A stretch of 64,000 nt of DNA from Luteimonas sp. MC1750 (GTDB taxonomy: Bacteria > Pseudomonadota > Gammaproteobacteria > Xanthomonadales > Xanthomonadaceae): assembly GCF_016615955.1 (NCBI RefSeq), contig NZ_CP067113.1, positions 2,604,001 to 2,668,000 of the forward strand. The letters run 5' to 3'. A program made the translations under genes and the position numbers. Positions 9,581 to 17,746 of this stretch are shown one piece after another. The notes beneath the pieces are model-generated. The model worked only from the letters and a program-made list of their open reading frames with translations, was not told the DNA's origin and did no database searches. Every line of letters starts with the position of its first letter. Position 1 is the first letter of the stretch.

Positions 9581-9939
9581 TGGAAATGGCCATCGCCAGC
9601 GGCATCGGCGTGCTGGTCTTCGCCGGCGTCTACCTGATCCTGCGCGCGCGCAGCTTCGACGTCGTCCTCGGCCTGACCCTGCTGTCCTACGCCACCAACC
9701 TGCTGATCTTCTCCAGCGGCCGCCTGGTCGTGGGCAAGCCCCCCGTGCTGCAGCCCGGCCTGGATGCCACCCTGGCCAACCACGCCGATCCGCTGCCGCA
9801 GGCCCTGGTGCTGACCGCCATCGTGATCTCGTTCGCGATGACCGCGGTGGCCATCGTCCTGGCCATGCGCAGCCGCGCCGACAACGACAGCGACCATGTC
9901 GATGCCGGCGACGTGCGCGACGACCGGGAGCAGCGCTGA
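9580..9939 (+). CDS. mrpC: Mrp antiporter subunit C
   Basis: A 119-residue NuoK-like protein with three membrane segments. GVYLILRARSFDVVLGLTLLSYATNLLIF matches MrpC, and DPLPQALVLTAIVISFAMTAV is the conserved family motif. The ATG shares its A with the mrpA stop (TGATG) and the stop overlaps the mrpD ATG in the same way, so translation is coupled. The acidic C-terminal tail (RADNDSDHVDAGDVRDD) is cytoplasmic by charge. Confidence 0.95.
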   Translation: MEMAIASGIGVLVFAGVYLILRARSFDVVLGLTLLSYATNLLIFSSGRLVVGKPPVLQPGLDATLANHADPLPQALVLTAIVISFAMTAVAIVLAMRSRADNDSDHVDAGDVRDDREQR

Positions 9940-11489
9940 TGACCCACCTGCCGATCCTCCCGATCCTGCTGCCGCTGCTGGGCGGCGCGCTGTCGCTGTT
10001 CGTCGAGCACCGGCGCGTGGGCACCGTGGTCCAGCGCTCGGTGGGCTGGGTGTTCATGCTTGCCACCGTGCTGGTCTCGGCGCTGCTGGTGGCGCGCGCG
10101 CACCAGGGCTCGGTGCTGGTCTACCTGGTCGGCGACTGGCCGGCCCGGATCGGCATCGCGCTGATGGTGGACCGGCTCTCGGCGATGATGGTGCTCACCA
10201 GCTCGCTGCTGGGCGCGGCCTGCCTGCTGCATGCGTGCTCGGGCTGGGACCGGCGCGCGCCGCACTTCCACGCGCTGTTCCAGCTGCAGCTGATGGGCCT
10301 CAACGGGGCCTTCCTCACCGGCGACGTGTTCAACCTGTTCGTGTTCTTCGAGGTGATGCTGATCGCCTCGTACGGACTGCTGCTCTCGGGCGGGCGCGGC
10401 GTGCGCATGAGCGCGGGCCTGCACTATGTGGCCTTCAACATCGCCGCATCGACCCTGTTCCTGATCGCGCTGGGCCTGGTGTACGGCGTCTTCGGCACGC
10501 TCAACATGGCCGAGCTGGCGGCGCGCGTGGCCGAGGTGCCGGAAGCGAGTCTGCCGCTGGCCAAGGCCACCATCGGCCTGCTGCTGGCGGTGTTCTGCGC
10601 CAAGGCCGCCCTGTTGCCGCTGTACCTGTGGCTGCCCGAGGCCTACACGCGCGCACCGGCGGCGGTCGCGGCGCTGTTCGTGATCATGACCAAGGTCGGC
10701 ATCTACGCGGTGCTGCGCGTGGGCTCGCTGGTCCTGGGCGACCACGCCGGTCCGCTGGCCGGCTACGGCTGGGAGTGGATGCTGCCGGCCGCGGTCGGCG
10801 GGCTGGCCCTGGCCACGCTCGGCGTGCTGGCCGCCTCGCGGCTGCGGGTGCTGGTGGCCTATATCGTGATCGTCTCGGCGACGACGCTGTTCATCGCCTT
10901 CGGCCTGCGTTCGGCCGGCACCATCGCCGCGGGCCTCTATTACCTGGTGCACAGCACCTTCGTCGCGGCGGCTCTGTTCCTGATCGCCGACCTGGTGCGT
11001 CGCGGGCGCGGCGATGCCGGCGACGCGCTGCGCGCCTTCGTCCCCGCGCCCGGCGTGCGCGTGATGGCGGGCGTGATGTTCCTGGTGGGCGCGGTCTCGG
11101 TGGCCGGCCTGCCGCCGCTGTCGGGCTTCATCGGCAAGACGATGCTGCTGCAAGCGGTGCCCGAGGCCGACATCCAGTGGGCCTGGCCGGCGATCCTGGG
11201 CAGCAGCATGCTGGTGATCGTGGGCCTGACCCGTGCCGGCACGCGGATCTTCTGGAAGCCCGCACCGGTGCAGGCGTCCCTGCCCGGTGACCTCCCGCGC
11301 AACGCACGTGGCCGCCTGAGGCTGCCCGAGACCGTCGCCACCATGCTCCTGCTGAGCTACGGCGTGGCGATGTCGGTGGCGCCCGGACCGGTGACCGCCT
11401 ACACCCGCGCCACCGCGGACCAGCTGCTGGCGCCGTCGACCTACATCGAGCAGGTGCGCGCGGCCATGCCGGCGAGGAGGCTGCCGTGA
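9939..11489 (+). CDS. mrpD: Mrp antiporter subunit D
   Basis: A 516-residue NuoM/N-like proton-translocating subunit. The channel-core motifs are present: FFEVMLIASYGLLLSGG (conserved Glu), LLAVFCAKAALLPLYLWLPEAYTRAP (conserved Lys) and the later LPPLSGFIGKTMLLQA (conserved Lys). With MrpA it provides the ion pathway of the complex. It overlaps mrpE by four bases (GTGA). Confidence 0.96.
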   Translation: MTHLPILPILLPLLGGALSLFVEHRRVGTVVQRSVGWVFMLATVLVSALLVARAHQGSVLVYLVGDWPARIGIALMVDRLSAMMVLTSSLLGAACLLHACSGWDRRAPHFHALFQLQLMGLNGAFLTGDVFNLFVFFEVMLIASYGLLLSGGRGVRMSAGLHYVAFNIAASTLFLIALGLVYGVFGTLNMAELAARVAEVPEASLPLAKATIGLLLAVFCAKAALLPLYLWLPEAYTRAPAAVAALFVIMTKVGIYAVLRVGSLVLGDHAGPLAGYGWEWMLPAAVGGLALATLGVLAASRLRVLVAYIVIVSATTLFIAFGLRSAGTIAAGLYYLVHSTFVAAALFLIADLVRRGRGDAGDALRAFVPAPGVRVMAGVMFLVGAVSVAGLPPLSGFIGKTMLLQAVPEADIQWAWPAILGSSMLVIVGLTRAGTRIFWKPAPVQASLPGDLPRNARGRLRLPETVATMLLLSYGVAMSVAPGPVTAYTRATADQLLAPSTYIEQVRAAMPARRLP

Positions 11490-11977
11490 ACCGCCGTGCC
11501 TTCCTGCCCTCGCTGCCGCTGACCCTGGCGATCATGGCGTTCTGGCTGCTGATGGTGTCGGAGATCAACGCCGCGCAGTTCACCCTGGCCCTGGTGCTGG
11601 GCCTGGTGATCCCGCTCTACGCCACCCGGATCGACCGCGAGTTCGCCCGCTTCGGCACGCTGCGCCCGCTGCCGAAGCTCTTCGTGGTGCTGCTCTGGGA
11701 CATCCTGATGTGCAACGTGCGCGTCGCGCGGCAGGTGCTGGCCAAGGAGTCGCGGATCCACTCCGGCTTCATCTGGTATCCGCTGGAGATCGGCAACATC
11801 CACGGCATCACCGCGCTGGCCTGCTGCATCACGCTCACCCCGGGCACCGTGACCGCCGCGCTCTCCGACGACCGCCGCTACCTGCTCGTGCATGTGCTCG
11901 ACCTGGCCGACGAAGCGACGCTGGTGGCCGACATCAAGCGCCGCTACGAGCGCCCGCTGATGGAGATCTTCCCGTGA
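11486..11977 (+). CDS. mrpE: Mrp antiporter subunit E
   Basis: A 163-residue membrane protein with a GTG start overlapping the mrpD stop. The family motifs KLFVVLLWDILMCNVRVARQVL and CITLTPGTVTAALSDDRRYLLVHVLD are clear. The N-terminal half forms two membrane helices and the C-terminal half is cytoplasmic. MrpE is needed for assembly and activity of Mrp complexes. It overlaps mrpF by four bases. Confidence 0.94.
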   Translation: MNRRAFLPSLPLTLAIMAFWLLMVSEINAAQFTLALVLGLVIPLYATRIDREFARFGTLRPLPKLFVVLLWDILMCNVRVARQVLAKESRIHSGFIWYPLEIGNIHGITALACCITLTPGTVTAALSDDRRYLLVHVLDLADEATLVADIKRRYERPLMEIFP

Positions 11978-12288
11978 ACACGCCCGAATTCGCCGGCCTG
12001 CACCTGTTCGGCCACAGCCTGATCGACGTCGCCATCGGCGTGTCGATGTACGTGGTCGGCGCCTCGATGCTGCTCGCGCTGTGGCGCCTCTTGCGCGGCC
12101 CCACCGTGCCCGACCGCATCCTCGCTTTGGACACGCTCAACGTCACCGCCATCGCCGAGCTGATGCTGCTGGGCATGTACCTCAAGACCGCGATCTATTT
12201 CGAGGCGGCGCTGATCATCGCGATGCTGGGCTTCGTCACCACGGTGGTGCTGAGCAAGTACGTCATCCGGAGGGACATCGTCGAATGA
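11974..12288 (+). CDS. mrpF: Mrp antiporter subunit F
   Basis: A 104-residue protein from a GTG at 11974 that overlaps the mrpE stop (GTGA). The motif RLLRGPTVPDRILALDTLNVTAIAELML, with its conserved Asp residues, is diagnostic of MrpF. There are three membrane helices. The stop overlaps the mrpG ATG. Confidence 0.94.
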   Translation: MNTPEFAGLHLFGHSLIDVAIGVSMYVVGASMLLALWRLLRGPTVPDRILALDTLNVTAIAELMLLGMYLKTAIYFEAALIIAMLGFVTTVVLSKYVIRRDIVE

Positions 12289-12662
12289 ACGTCTTCTGGG
12301 AACTGCTGCTGGTGGCCCTGCTGCTGGTCGGAAGCTTCTTCCTGCTGATGGGCGGCATCGGCCTGGTCAAGCTGTCCGAGTTCTTCCGCCGCCTGCACGC
12401 GCCGACCAAGGCCAGCACCCTCGGCGTCGGCTGCGTGCTGGCCGCGTCGGTCGGCTACCACCTGTTCCTGGGCAGCGACCCGCAGCCGCGCGAGCTGCTG
12501 ATCACCGCCTTCCTGCTGATCACCGCGCCGATCAGCGCGCACCTGATGTCGAAGGCCGCGCTGTCGCTGCGCATGGACGAATGGCCGCAGCTGCCCGGGA
12601 AGTCGGACGAGGACACGCACGTGCCACCGCGTCCCGACGGCGGCGACGACGAGGGATACTGA
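12285..12662 (+). CDS. mrpG: Mrp antiporter subunit G
   Basis: A 125-residue MrpG/PhaG protein: three membrane segments with GGIGLVKLSEFFRRLHAPTKASTLGVGCVL, the family signature, and LLITAFLLITAPISAHLMSKAA. A charged cytoplasmic tail rich in Asp and Glu follows. It is the last gene of the operon and ends 8 bp from the convergent calcium/sodium antiporter gene. No terminator hairpin is visible in that gap. Confidence 0.94.
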   Translation: MNVFWELLLVALLLVGSFFLLMGGIGLVKLSEFFRRLHAPTKASTLGVGCVLAASVGYHLFLGSDPQPRELLITAFLLITAPISAHLMSKAALSLRMDEWPQLPGKSDEDTHVPPRPDGGDDEGY

Positions 12663-12670
12663 GCCGCGCC

Positions 12671-13624
12671 TCAGCGCAGGAGCGCGAGCTCCAGCACCAC
12701 CCAGGCCGCGAAGGCCGCCAGCAGCAGCCCGCCCTCGCCGCGGCTGACCGTGGTGTTGCCGCGCAGAAGCGGCACCAGCAGCAGCGCGAACAGGAAGGCC
12801 ACCGGCAGCTCCAGGCGCACGAACGAGGCTGGCACCGGCACGGTGCCGCCGACCGCCGCCATGCCGCCCAGCACCAGCAGCAGGTTGAAGACGCTCGAGC
12901 CGATGACGTGGCCGGCCACGATGTCGCCCTGGCCGCGGCGCGCGCCGGCCACCGCCGCGGCGGCCTCCGGCAGCGCGGTCCCGATCGCCACCAGCACCAG
13001 GCCGGCGACCAGCGAGTCCATGCCCAGCGCGTGCCCGATCATCGGCACGTGGCCGACGATCCACCCTGCGCCCAGCCACAGCAGGGCCGCGGCCACCACC
13101 ACCCGGATCACGTTGAGGCCGGTGCCGCCGCGGGTGGCGATGAAGGCATCGACTTCGGCCCGGACCTCGGGCGATTCGTCGCCGGCGCGCATGGCGGTAA
13201 AGGCCACCACGGCCGCGAAGGCCAGCAGCAGGATGACGCCTTCGATGCGCGACAGCCCGCCGTCCAGCGACATCAGCGCCACCGCCAGCGTCGCCAGCAG
13301 CAGCACCGCGAGCAACGGCGAGAGCGCGCGCCAGCGCAGCACCAGCGGCGCCGCGAGGGCCGCCAGGCCGAGGGTCAGGCCGATGTTGACGATGTTGCTG
13401 CCCACCGCGTTGCCGAGCGCCAACGCGCGGTCGCCCGACACCAGCGCGCGGGCGTTCACCGCCAGCTCCGGAAGCGAGGTGGCCACCGCCACCAGGCACA
13501 GGCCGACGGTGAACGGCGGGATGCGCAGGCCCTGCGCGAGCCCGGAGGCGCCCTTGACCAGGGAGTCACCGCCCAGTCCCAGCAGCAGCAGGCCGAACAG
13601 GGTGAACATGATCGCTTCGAACAT
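12671..13624 (-). CDS. Calcium/sodium antiporter (CaCA family, YrbG-like)
   Basis: A 317-residue inner-membrane exchanger with the two inverted alpha-repeats of the CaCA family. The first holds VATSLPELAVN and GNAVGSNIVNIGLTLG (about 48-87), the second IGTALPEAAAAVAG and GHVIGSSVFNLLLVLG (about 218-255). The Glu and Asn/Ser residues that bind the ions are present in both halves. ATG 13624 was chosen over in-frame upstream codons because the hydrophobic helix starts directly after it. It faces the Mrp operon and together they suggest a locus for Na+/Ca2+/pH homeostasis. Confidence 0.92.
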   Translation of the reverse strand: MFEAIMFTLFGLLLLGLGGDSLVKGASGLAQGLRIPPFTVGLCLVAVATSLPELAVNARALVSGDRALALGNAVGSNIVNIGLTLGLAALAAPLVLRWRALSPLLAVLLLATLAVALMSLDGGLSRIEGVILLLAFAAVVAFTAMRAGDESPEVRAEVDAFIATRGGTGLNVIRVVVAAALLWLGAGWIVGHVPMIGHALGMDSLVAGLVLVAIGTALPEAAAAVAGARRGQGDIVAGHVIGSSVFNLLLVLGGMAAVGGTVPVPASFVRLELPVAFLFALLLVPLLRGNTTVSRGEGGLLLAAFAAWVVLELALLR

Positions 13625-13697
13625 CGGGCTTCCCCTCAGCGCGGTTGGAGACGGACCGCTCCCGCGGGAGCGGCGATGGCCGTGACGGCCGCGGCGC

Positions 13698-14324
13698 TCA
13701 GCTGCAGCCTTCGACGTAGCCGATCTGCGGCGCAAGCCCGACGCGCCAGCTGGTCACGCGGCCGGCGGCGTCGAGTTCGAAGACCAGCTGCGAGGGCAGC
13801 GTGCCGGCGTCCTCGGGGCTCATCAGCACCTTGCCGCCCTCGACGTACTTGTGCGGCATCGACTCCAGGCGCGTGCCGTACAGCCCGGCCAGCGCGGCCT
13901 CGTCCATGCCGACGCGGCCGCCGCCGGGCGCGGTGATCTGGTCGGACTCGGCGCTGTAGCGGACGAAGATGTCGTCCTCGAACATGAAGGCGAGCTGCGC
14001 CGGGGTCTCCTGCCCCGCCGGACTCAGGTGATGGCAGGCCATCGGATCCTCCGCGGGCCCGGCCGGCTCCAGCGGATTGCCGGTCCAGTCCGTGCGCGCT
14101 TCTTCGGCGGACATGCCGAAGTCAAGCACGGCGTAGCCGTCCATGCGCGAATCGCCGGACGCCGGGATCGCATCCGCTGCACCCGGAGGTTCGGTGCCGG
14201 GCTCGAGCGCCTCGATGGCCGCGGTGGACGCGTCCACCGCCGCGGCGGTGTCACGGTCGGCGTTGCAGGCAGCGAGGGCAAGGACCAGGGCGAGCGGCAG
14301 GGCGGCGGTACGGATCAGGCGCAT
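13698..14324 (-). CDS. Lipoprotein of unknown function
   Basis: A 208-residue exported lipoprotein. The signal sequence MRLIRTAALPLALVLALAAC ends in an LAAC lipobox. The mature part starts with an Ala/Thr-rich linker, then a folded region with DFGMSAEEARTDW and CHHLSPAG. GYVEGCS at the C-terminus gives a possible Cys pair with C105. I do not recognise a family. It lies between the Ca2+ exchanger and hmgA on the same strand. Confidence 0.75.
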   Translation of the reverse strand: MRLIRTAALPLALVLALAACNADRDTAAAVDASTAAIEALEPGTEPPGAADAIPASGDSRMDGYAVLDFGMSAEEARTDWTGNPLEPAGPAEDPMACHHLSPAGQETPAQLAFMFEDDIFVRYSAESDQITAPGGGRVGMDEAALAGLYGTRLESMPHKYVEGGKVLMSPEDAGTLPSQLVFELDAAGRVTSWRVGLAPQIGYVEGCS

Positions 14325-14410
14325 GCGTGGGGCTCCGGAAGCGGGAGCCCAAGGCTACGACAAAACCGGGCGCAGGCGACATGCACGCCGCCGGCAGCGC
14401 GGGGCGGGCG

Positions 14411-15718
14411 TCACCCCGCGCGGAAATGCCGCTGCAGGCCGGCCCAGCAGGCCTGGTACTGCTGCTGCCGGTGGGCGGCGTCGAGCGCCTGGCGCGTTGG
14501 CCGGATCACGCCGCGGGTCTCGAACATGAAGGCCATGGTGTCGCTGATGACGTCGGGCCTGGAGAGGTCGGCCGCCGAAGCCTTTTCGAAGGTCGCGGCA
14601 TCCGGGCCGTGGCCGGTCATGCAGTTGTGCAGCGAGCAGCCACCCGGCGCGAAGCCCTCGGCCTTGGCGTCGTAGGCACCGTGCACCAGGCCCATGAACT
14701 CGCTGGCGACGTTGCGGTGGAACCACGGCGGACGGAAGGTGTCCTGGGCCACCAGCCAGCGCGGCGGGAAGATCGCGAAGTCCATGTTGCTGGTGCCGGG
14801 CGTGTCGCTTGGCGAATGCAGCACCAGGAAGATCGACGGATCCGGGTGGTCGTAGCTGATCGAGCCGATCGCGTTGAAGCGCCGCAGGTCGTACTTGTAT
14901 GGCGCGTAGTTGCCGTGCCAGGCGACCACGTCCAGCGGCGAGTGGCCGATCGCGGCGCGCCAGAGGTGGCCCTGGAACTTTGCGACCAGCTCGAAGTCGC
15001 CCTCGTCCTCCTCGTACGCGGCCACCGGGGCCAGGAAATCGCGCGGGTTGGCCAGGCCATTCGAGCCGATCGGTCCGAGATCGGGCAGCTGCAGCAGGGC
15101 GCCGTAGTTCTCGCAGACGTAGCCGCGCGCAGCGCCGCCGCCCTGCCCGGCCCCGGGAAGCTCGACGCGGAAGCGCACGCCGCGCGGGATCACCGCGATC
15201 TCCTGGGGCTCGACCTCGAGCACGCCGAGCTCGGTGGCGATGCGCAGCCGCCCTTCCTGGGGAACGATCAACAGTTCGCCGTCGGCGCTGTAGAAGAAGC
15301 GCCCCTGCATCGACGCATTGGCCGCGTACATGTGGATGCCGACGCCGGTCCCGGCCGCGGACCCGCCGTTGCCGGCCATGGTGAACAGCCCGTCGACGAA
15401 GTCGACCCGCTGGCCGTCGGCCGGCATCGGCAGCGGATCCCAGCGGAGCTGGTCGGGCGTCACCGGCCCGGCGCAGAAGTCCTCATGCAGGCGCGGCTGC
15501 GACACCAGCTCGAAGCTGCCATGCATCGCCGCAGGCCGGATCCGGTACAGCCAGCTGCGCCGGTTGGCATGCCGCGGCGCGGTGAACGCCGTCCCGGTGA
15601 GCTGCTCGGCATACAGGCCATGCGCCACCCGCTGCGGCGAATTCCGCCCCACCGGCAGCGCCCCGGCCACCGCCTCGGTGGCGAACTCGTTGCCAAACCC
15701 CGACATGTATCCGACCAC
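14411..15718 (-). CDS. hmgA: Homogentisate 1,2-dioxygenase
   Basis: A 435-residue non-haem Fe(II) dioxygenase that opens homogentisate to maleylacetoacetate in tyrosine/phenylalanine degradation. The start [13 protein letters not shown] is diagnostic. The metal region includes [37 protein letters not shown] and [13 protein letters not shown], which carry the conserved His and Glu ligands. GTG 15718 has GGGAG 7 bp upstream; an ATG 12 bp downstream is the alternative. It lies downstream of hppD on the same strand but 360 bp away across repeat DNA. No maleylacetoacetate isomerase or fumarylacetoacetase gene is in the window. Confidence 0.96.
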   Translation of the reverse strand: MVGYMSGFGNEFATEAVAGALPVGRNSPQRVAHGLYAEQLTGTAFTAPRHANRRSWLYRIRPAAMHGSFELVSQPRLHEDFCAGPVTPDQLRWDPLPMPADGQRVDFVDGLFTMAGNGGSAAGTGVGIHMYAANASMQGRFFYSADGELLIVPQEGRLRIATELGVLEVEPQEIAVIPRGVRFRVELPGAGQGGGAARGYVCENYGALLQLPDLGPIGSNGLANPRDFLAPVAAYEEDEGDFELVAKFQGHLWRAAIGHSPLDVVAWHGNYAPYKYDLRRFNAIGSISYDHPDPSIFLVLHSPSDTPGTSNMDFAIFPPRWLVAQDTFRPPWFHRNVASEFMGLVHGAYDAKAEGFAPGGCSLHNCMTGHGPDAATFEKASAADLSRPDVISDTMAFMFETRGVIRPTRQALDAAHRQQQYQACWAGLQRHFRAG

Positions 15719-16078
15719 GGTTGTCTCCCGTTAAAGACTTCGAGCTTTTTTTTGCCACGGATTTACGCTGAAAGGCGCGGATTTGCACGGATAGGGCAGA
15801 AGCGCTTGGGCAACAGCGGAAGCTTTTTTTGCCGCGGATGACGCGGATGACGCGGATTGCGCGGATCTGGCCGAGGCGAGAACGAGGCCGAAAGCCCATT
15901 GAAGGAATAAGCCGATGCGGGGCGTGGTGTTTGCGCTGGCCCCGCACTGATCCGCGTCATCCGCGTCATCCGCGTCATCCGTGGCCAAACGCCCTTCGCT
16001 TTCTCCGCCTTTTCCGCCTTTCCGCTCTATCCGCGCAAGTCCGCCTTTATCCGCGCAAATCCGTGGCCAAAGCCGTGT
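15719..16078. repeat. hppD-hmgA intergenic region built of nested inverted ACGGAT/GCGGAT repeats
   Basis: No gene is seen in these 360 bp. An outer pair (about 15751-15793 and 16030-16071) carries spaced CACGGAT/GCGGAT units beginning with a T-run and GCCACGGATTT. An inner pair (15831-15866 and 15949-15986) consists of tandem 9-mers GCGGATGAC pointing at each other and is nearly perfectly complementary over about 36 bp. An 82-bp core separates them. The region could fold into a long cruciform or RNA hairpin within any hppD-hmgA transcript. Confidence 0.85.
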
Positions 16079-17179
16079 CTACAGCACGCCGCGGCGCATC
16101 TGGTCGCGCTCGATCGACTCGAACAAGGCCTGGAAGTTGCCTTCGCCGAAGCCTTCGTTGCCCTTGCGCTGGATGATCTCGAAGAAGATCGGGCCAAACG
16201 CGTTCTGGCCGAAGATCTGCAGCAGCAGGCGCTTCTTCGTTTCCATGTCGGCGTCGATCAGGATCGCGTTCCTGCGCAGGCGATCGACGTCCTCGCCGTG
16301 GTCGGGCACGCGCTGGTCGATCACGTCGAAATAGGTGTCCGGTGTGTCGAGGAAGGCGATGCCGGCTTCGCGCATCTTCTCCACCGACTCGTAGATGTCG
16401 TCGGTGAACAGCGCGATGTGCTGGATGCCCTCGCCCTTGTAGTCGCGCAGGTATTCGTTGATCTGGCTCTTCTCGTCGGACGACTCGTTGAGCGGGATGC
16501 GCACCACGCCGTCCGGCGCGGTCATCGCCTTCGACAGCAGGCCGGTCTTGGAGCCCTTGATGTCGAAGTAGCGGATCTCGCGGAAGTTGAACAGCGTCTC
16601 GTAGTAGTCCGACCACTTCTGCATGTTCCCGAGGAACAGGTTGTGCGTGAGGTGGTCGATGAAGGTCAGGCCGAAGCCGCGCGGATGCTGGTCCACGCCC
16701 GGCAGCGGCTCGTAGTCGGCGTAGACGTCGGCGCCGTCGTCGACCAGGTAGAGCATGCAGTCGCCGATGCCCTTGATCGCCGGGAAGTCGACCGCGCCGG
16801 TGTCGGCCTTGTGGTCGGCCTTCTCGCCGCCGTTGGCGAGCACGTGCTCCAGCACTTCGGCGCTCGGACGCTTGAAGCGGATCGCGAAGCCGCAGGCCGA
16901 GGGGCCGTGGCTGGCGGCGAAGCCGGACGCGAAGGAATCGGGCTCCTCGTTGAGCAGGAAGTTGATCGTGCCCTGGCGGTACAGGGTGATCGCGCGCTGG
17001 CGGTGCCGGGCGACAGCGGTGAAGCCCAGCTTCTGCAGGTAGTCGCGCATCGAATCGGCGCGGCCGGCGGGCGCTGCGAACTCGACGAACTCGAAGCCGT
17101 TGATGCCCATCGGGTTTTCGAAGGTGGTGACCTGCATGCCGAGGTTCGGCTGGGTGCTGGCCTGGGTCTGGGCGCTCAT
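16079..17179 (-). CDS. hppD: 4-hydroxyphenylpyruvate dioxygenase
   Basis: A 366-residue Fe(II) enzyme that makes homogentisate from 4-hydroxyphenylpyruvate. The two-domain VOC fold is visible. The C-terminal half carries the metal site: FIDHLTHNLF (first His), GIQHIALFTDD (second His) and PIFFEIIQRKG (Glu). NPMGINGFEFVEFAAP is the usual opening. It starts opposite the MarR gene and shares a regulated promoter region with it; hmgA follows downstream. Confidence 0.97.
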   Translation of the reverse strand: MSAQTQASTQPNLGMQVTTFENPMGINGFEFVEFAAPAGRADSMRDYLQKLGFTAVARHRQRAITLYRQGTINFLLNEEPDSFASGFAASHGPSACGFAIRFKRPSAEVLEHVLANGGEKADHKADTGAVDFPAIKGIGDCMLYLVDDGADVYADYEPLPGVDQHPRGFGLTFIDHLTHNLFLGNMQKWSDYYETLFNFREIRYFDIKGSKTGLLSKAMTAPDGVVRIPLNESSDEKSQINEYLRDYKGEGIQHIALFTDDIYESVEKMREAGIAFLDTPDTYFDVIDQRVPDHGEDVDRLRRNAILIDADMETKKRLLLQIFGQNAFGPIFFEIIQRKGNEGFGEGNFQALFESIERDQMRRGVL

Positions 17180-17194
17180 GGCGGCTCCTGGCAG

Positions 17195-17243
17195 TGGACG
17201 GGGAGGGGTCGACTGTTATAGTTTCAGATGAAACCAGTTGCAA
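17195..17243. promoter_or_regulatory. Divergent hppD/marR promoters with a MarR-type palindrome
   Basis: For hppD (minus strand) there is TTGCAA (17238-17243) and TATAAC (17215-17220) with a 17-bp spacer. The perfect palindrome GTTTCAGATGAAAC (17221-17234) lies inside that spacer. For marR (plus strand), TGGACG (17195-17200) and TATAGT (17217-17222) are 16 bp apart, and the same palindrome covers the -10 end and start site. One dimer bound here would block both promoters. The operator assignment is inferred from position and symmetry. Confidence 0.7.
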
Positions 17244-17257
17244 GGCGCGACGCAGCA

Positions 17258-17734
17258 ATGAACGCAACTCCTCCGCCCCCTGCCGCAGACGACGACGGCG
17301 CCGCGATCCTCGATCTCGAGCGCTTCATTCCCTACCAGCTGAGCGTGTTGTCGAATGTCGTCAGCCAGGAGATCGCCGAAGCCTACGGTGACCGCTTCGG
17401 CCTGGCGATCACCGAGTGGCGGATCCTCGCCGTGCTGGGGCGTTTCCCCGGCATGTCGGCGGTGGGCGTGGCCGAGCGCAGCGCCATGGACAAGGTCGCG
17501 GTCAGCCGCGCGGTCGCGCGCCTGCTCGAGCGCGGGCTGCTGCATCGCGAGACCCACGGCGACGACCGTCGGCGCTCGGTGCTCGAGCTCAGCGATGCCG
17601 GCCGCGAGGTCTACTCCGAGGTCGCGCCGCTGGCGCTGTCCTACGAACGCGAACTGCTGGCACCGCTGAGCGACGAGGAGCGCCTGCAGTTCTCGCGCAT
17701 GCTCGATCGGCTCGGGGAACGCTACGGGCTCTGA
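17258..17734 (+). CDS. MarR-family transcriptional regulator of the homogentisate pathway
   Basis: A 158-residue winged-helix regulator. The core ITEWRILAVLGRFPGMSAVGVAERSAMDKVAVSRAVARLLERGLLHR holds helix-turn-helix and recognition helix, and ETHGDDRRRSVLELSDAGREVY is the wing. An in-frame ATG at 17228 falls inside the operator palindrome and at the predicted transcription start, so the ATG at 17258 is the better start. Its divergent position to hppD suggests a repressor released by a tyrosine-pathway metabolite. The effector is an inference. Confidence 0.9.
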   Translation: MNATPPPPAADDDGAAILDLERFIPYQLSVLSNVVSQEIAEAYGDRFGLAITEWRILAVLGRFPGMSAVGVAERSAMDKVAVSRAVARLLERGLLHRETHGDDRRRSVLELSDAGREVYSEVAPLALSYERELLAPLSDEERLQFSRMLDRLGERYGL

Positions 17735-17746
17735 CGCCTCGCGCTG

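Noticed and set aside
5720-10066. A 1,448-codon open frame on the minus strand opposite the Mrp operon
   Set aside because: His/Gln/Arg-rich translation without domains, antisense to mrpA-mrpC. Only the SDR part (5720-6592) is real.
13655-13693. Hairpin and REP-like sequence between the Ca2+ exchanger and the lipoprotein gene
   Set aside because: CGCTCCCGCGGGAGCG is a simple palindrome and the following GGCGATGGCCGTGACGGCC matches the REP consensus too poorly to count as a copy.
15825-15990. Possible CRISPR array from repeated GCGGATGAC units
   Set aside because: Units are 9 bp and contiguous, there are no unique spacers and no cas genes; the blocks are inverted repeats.
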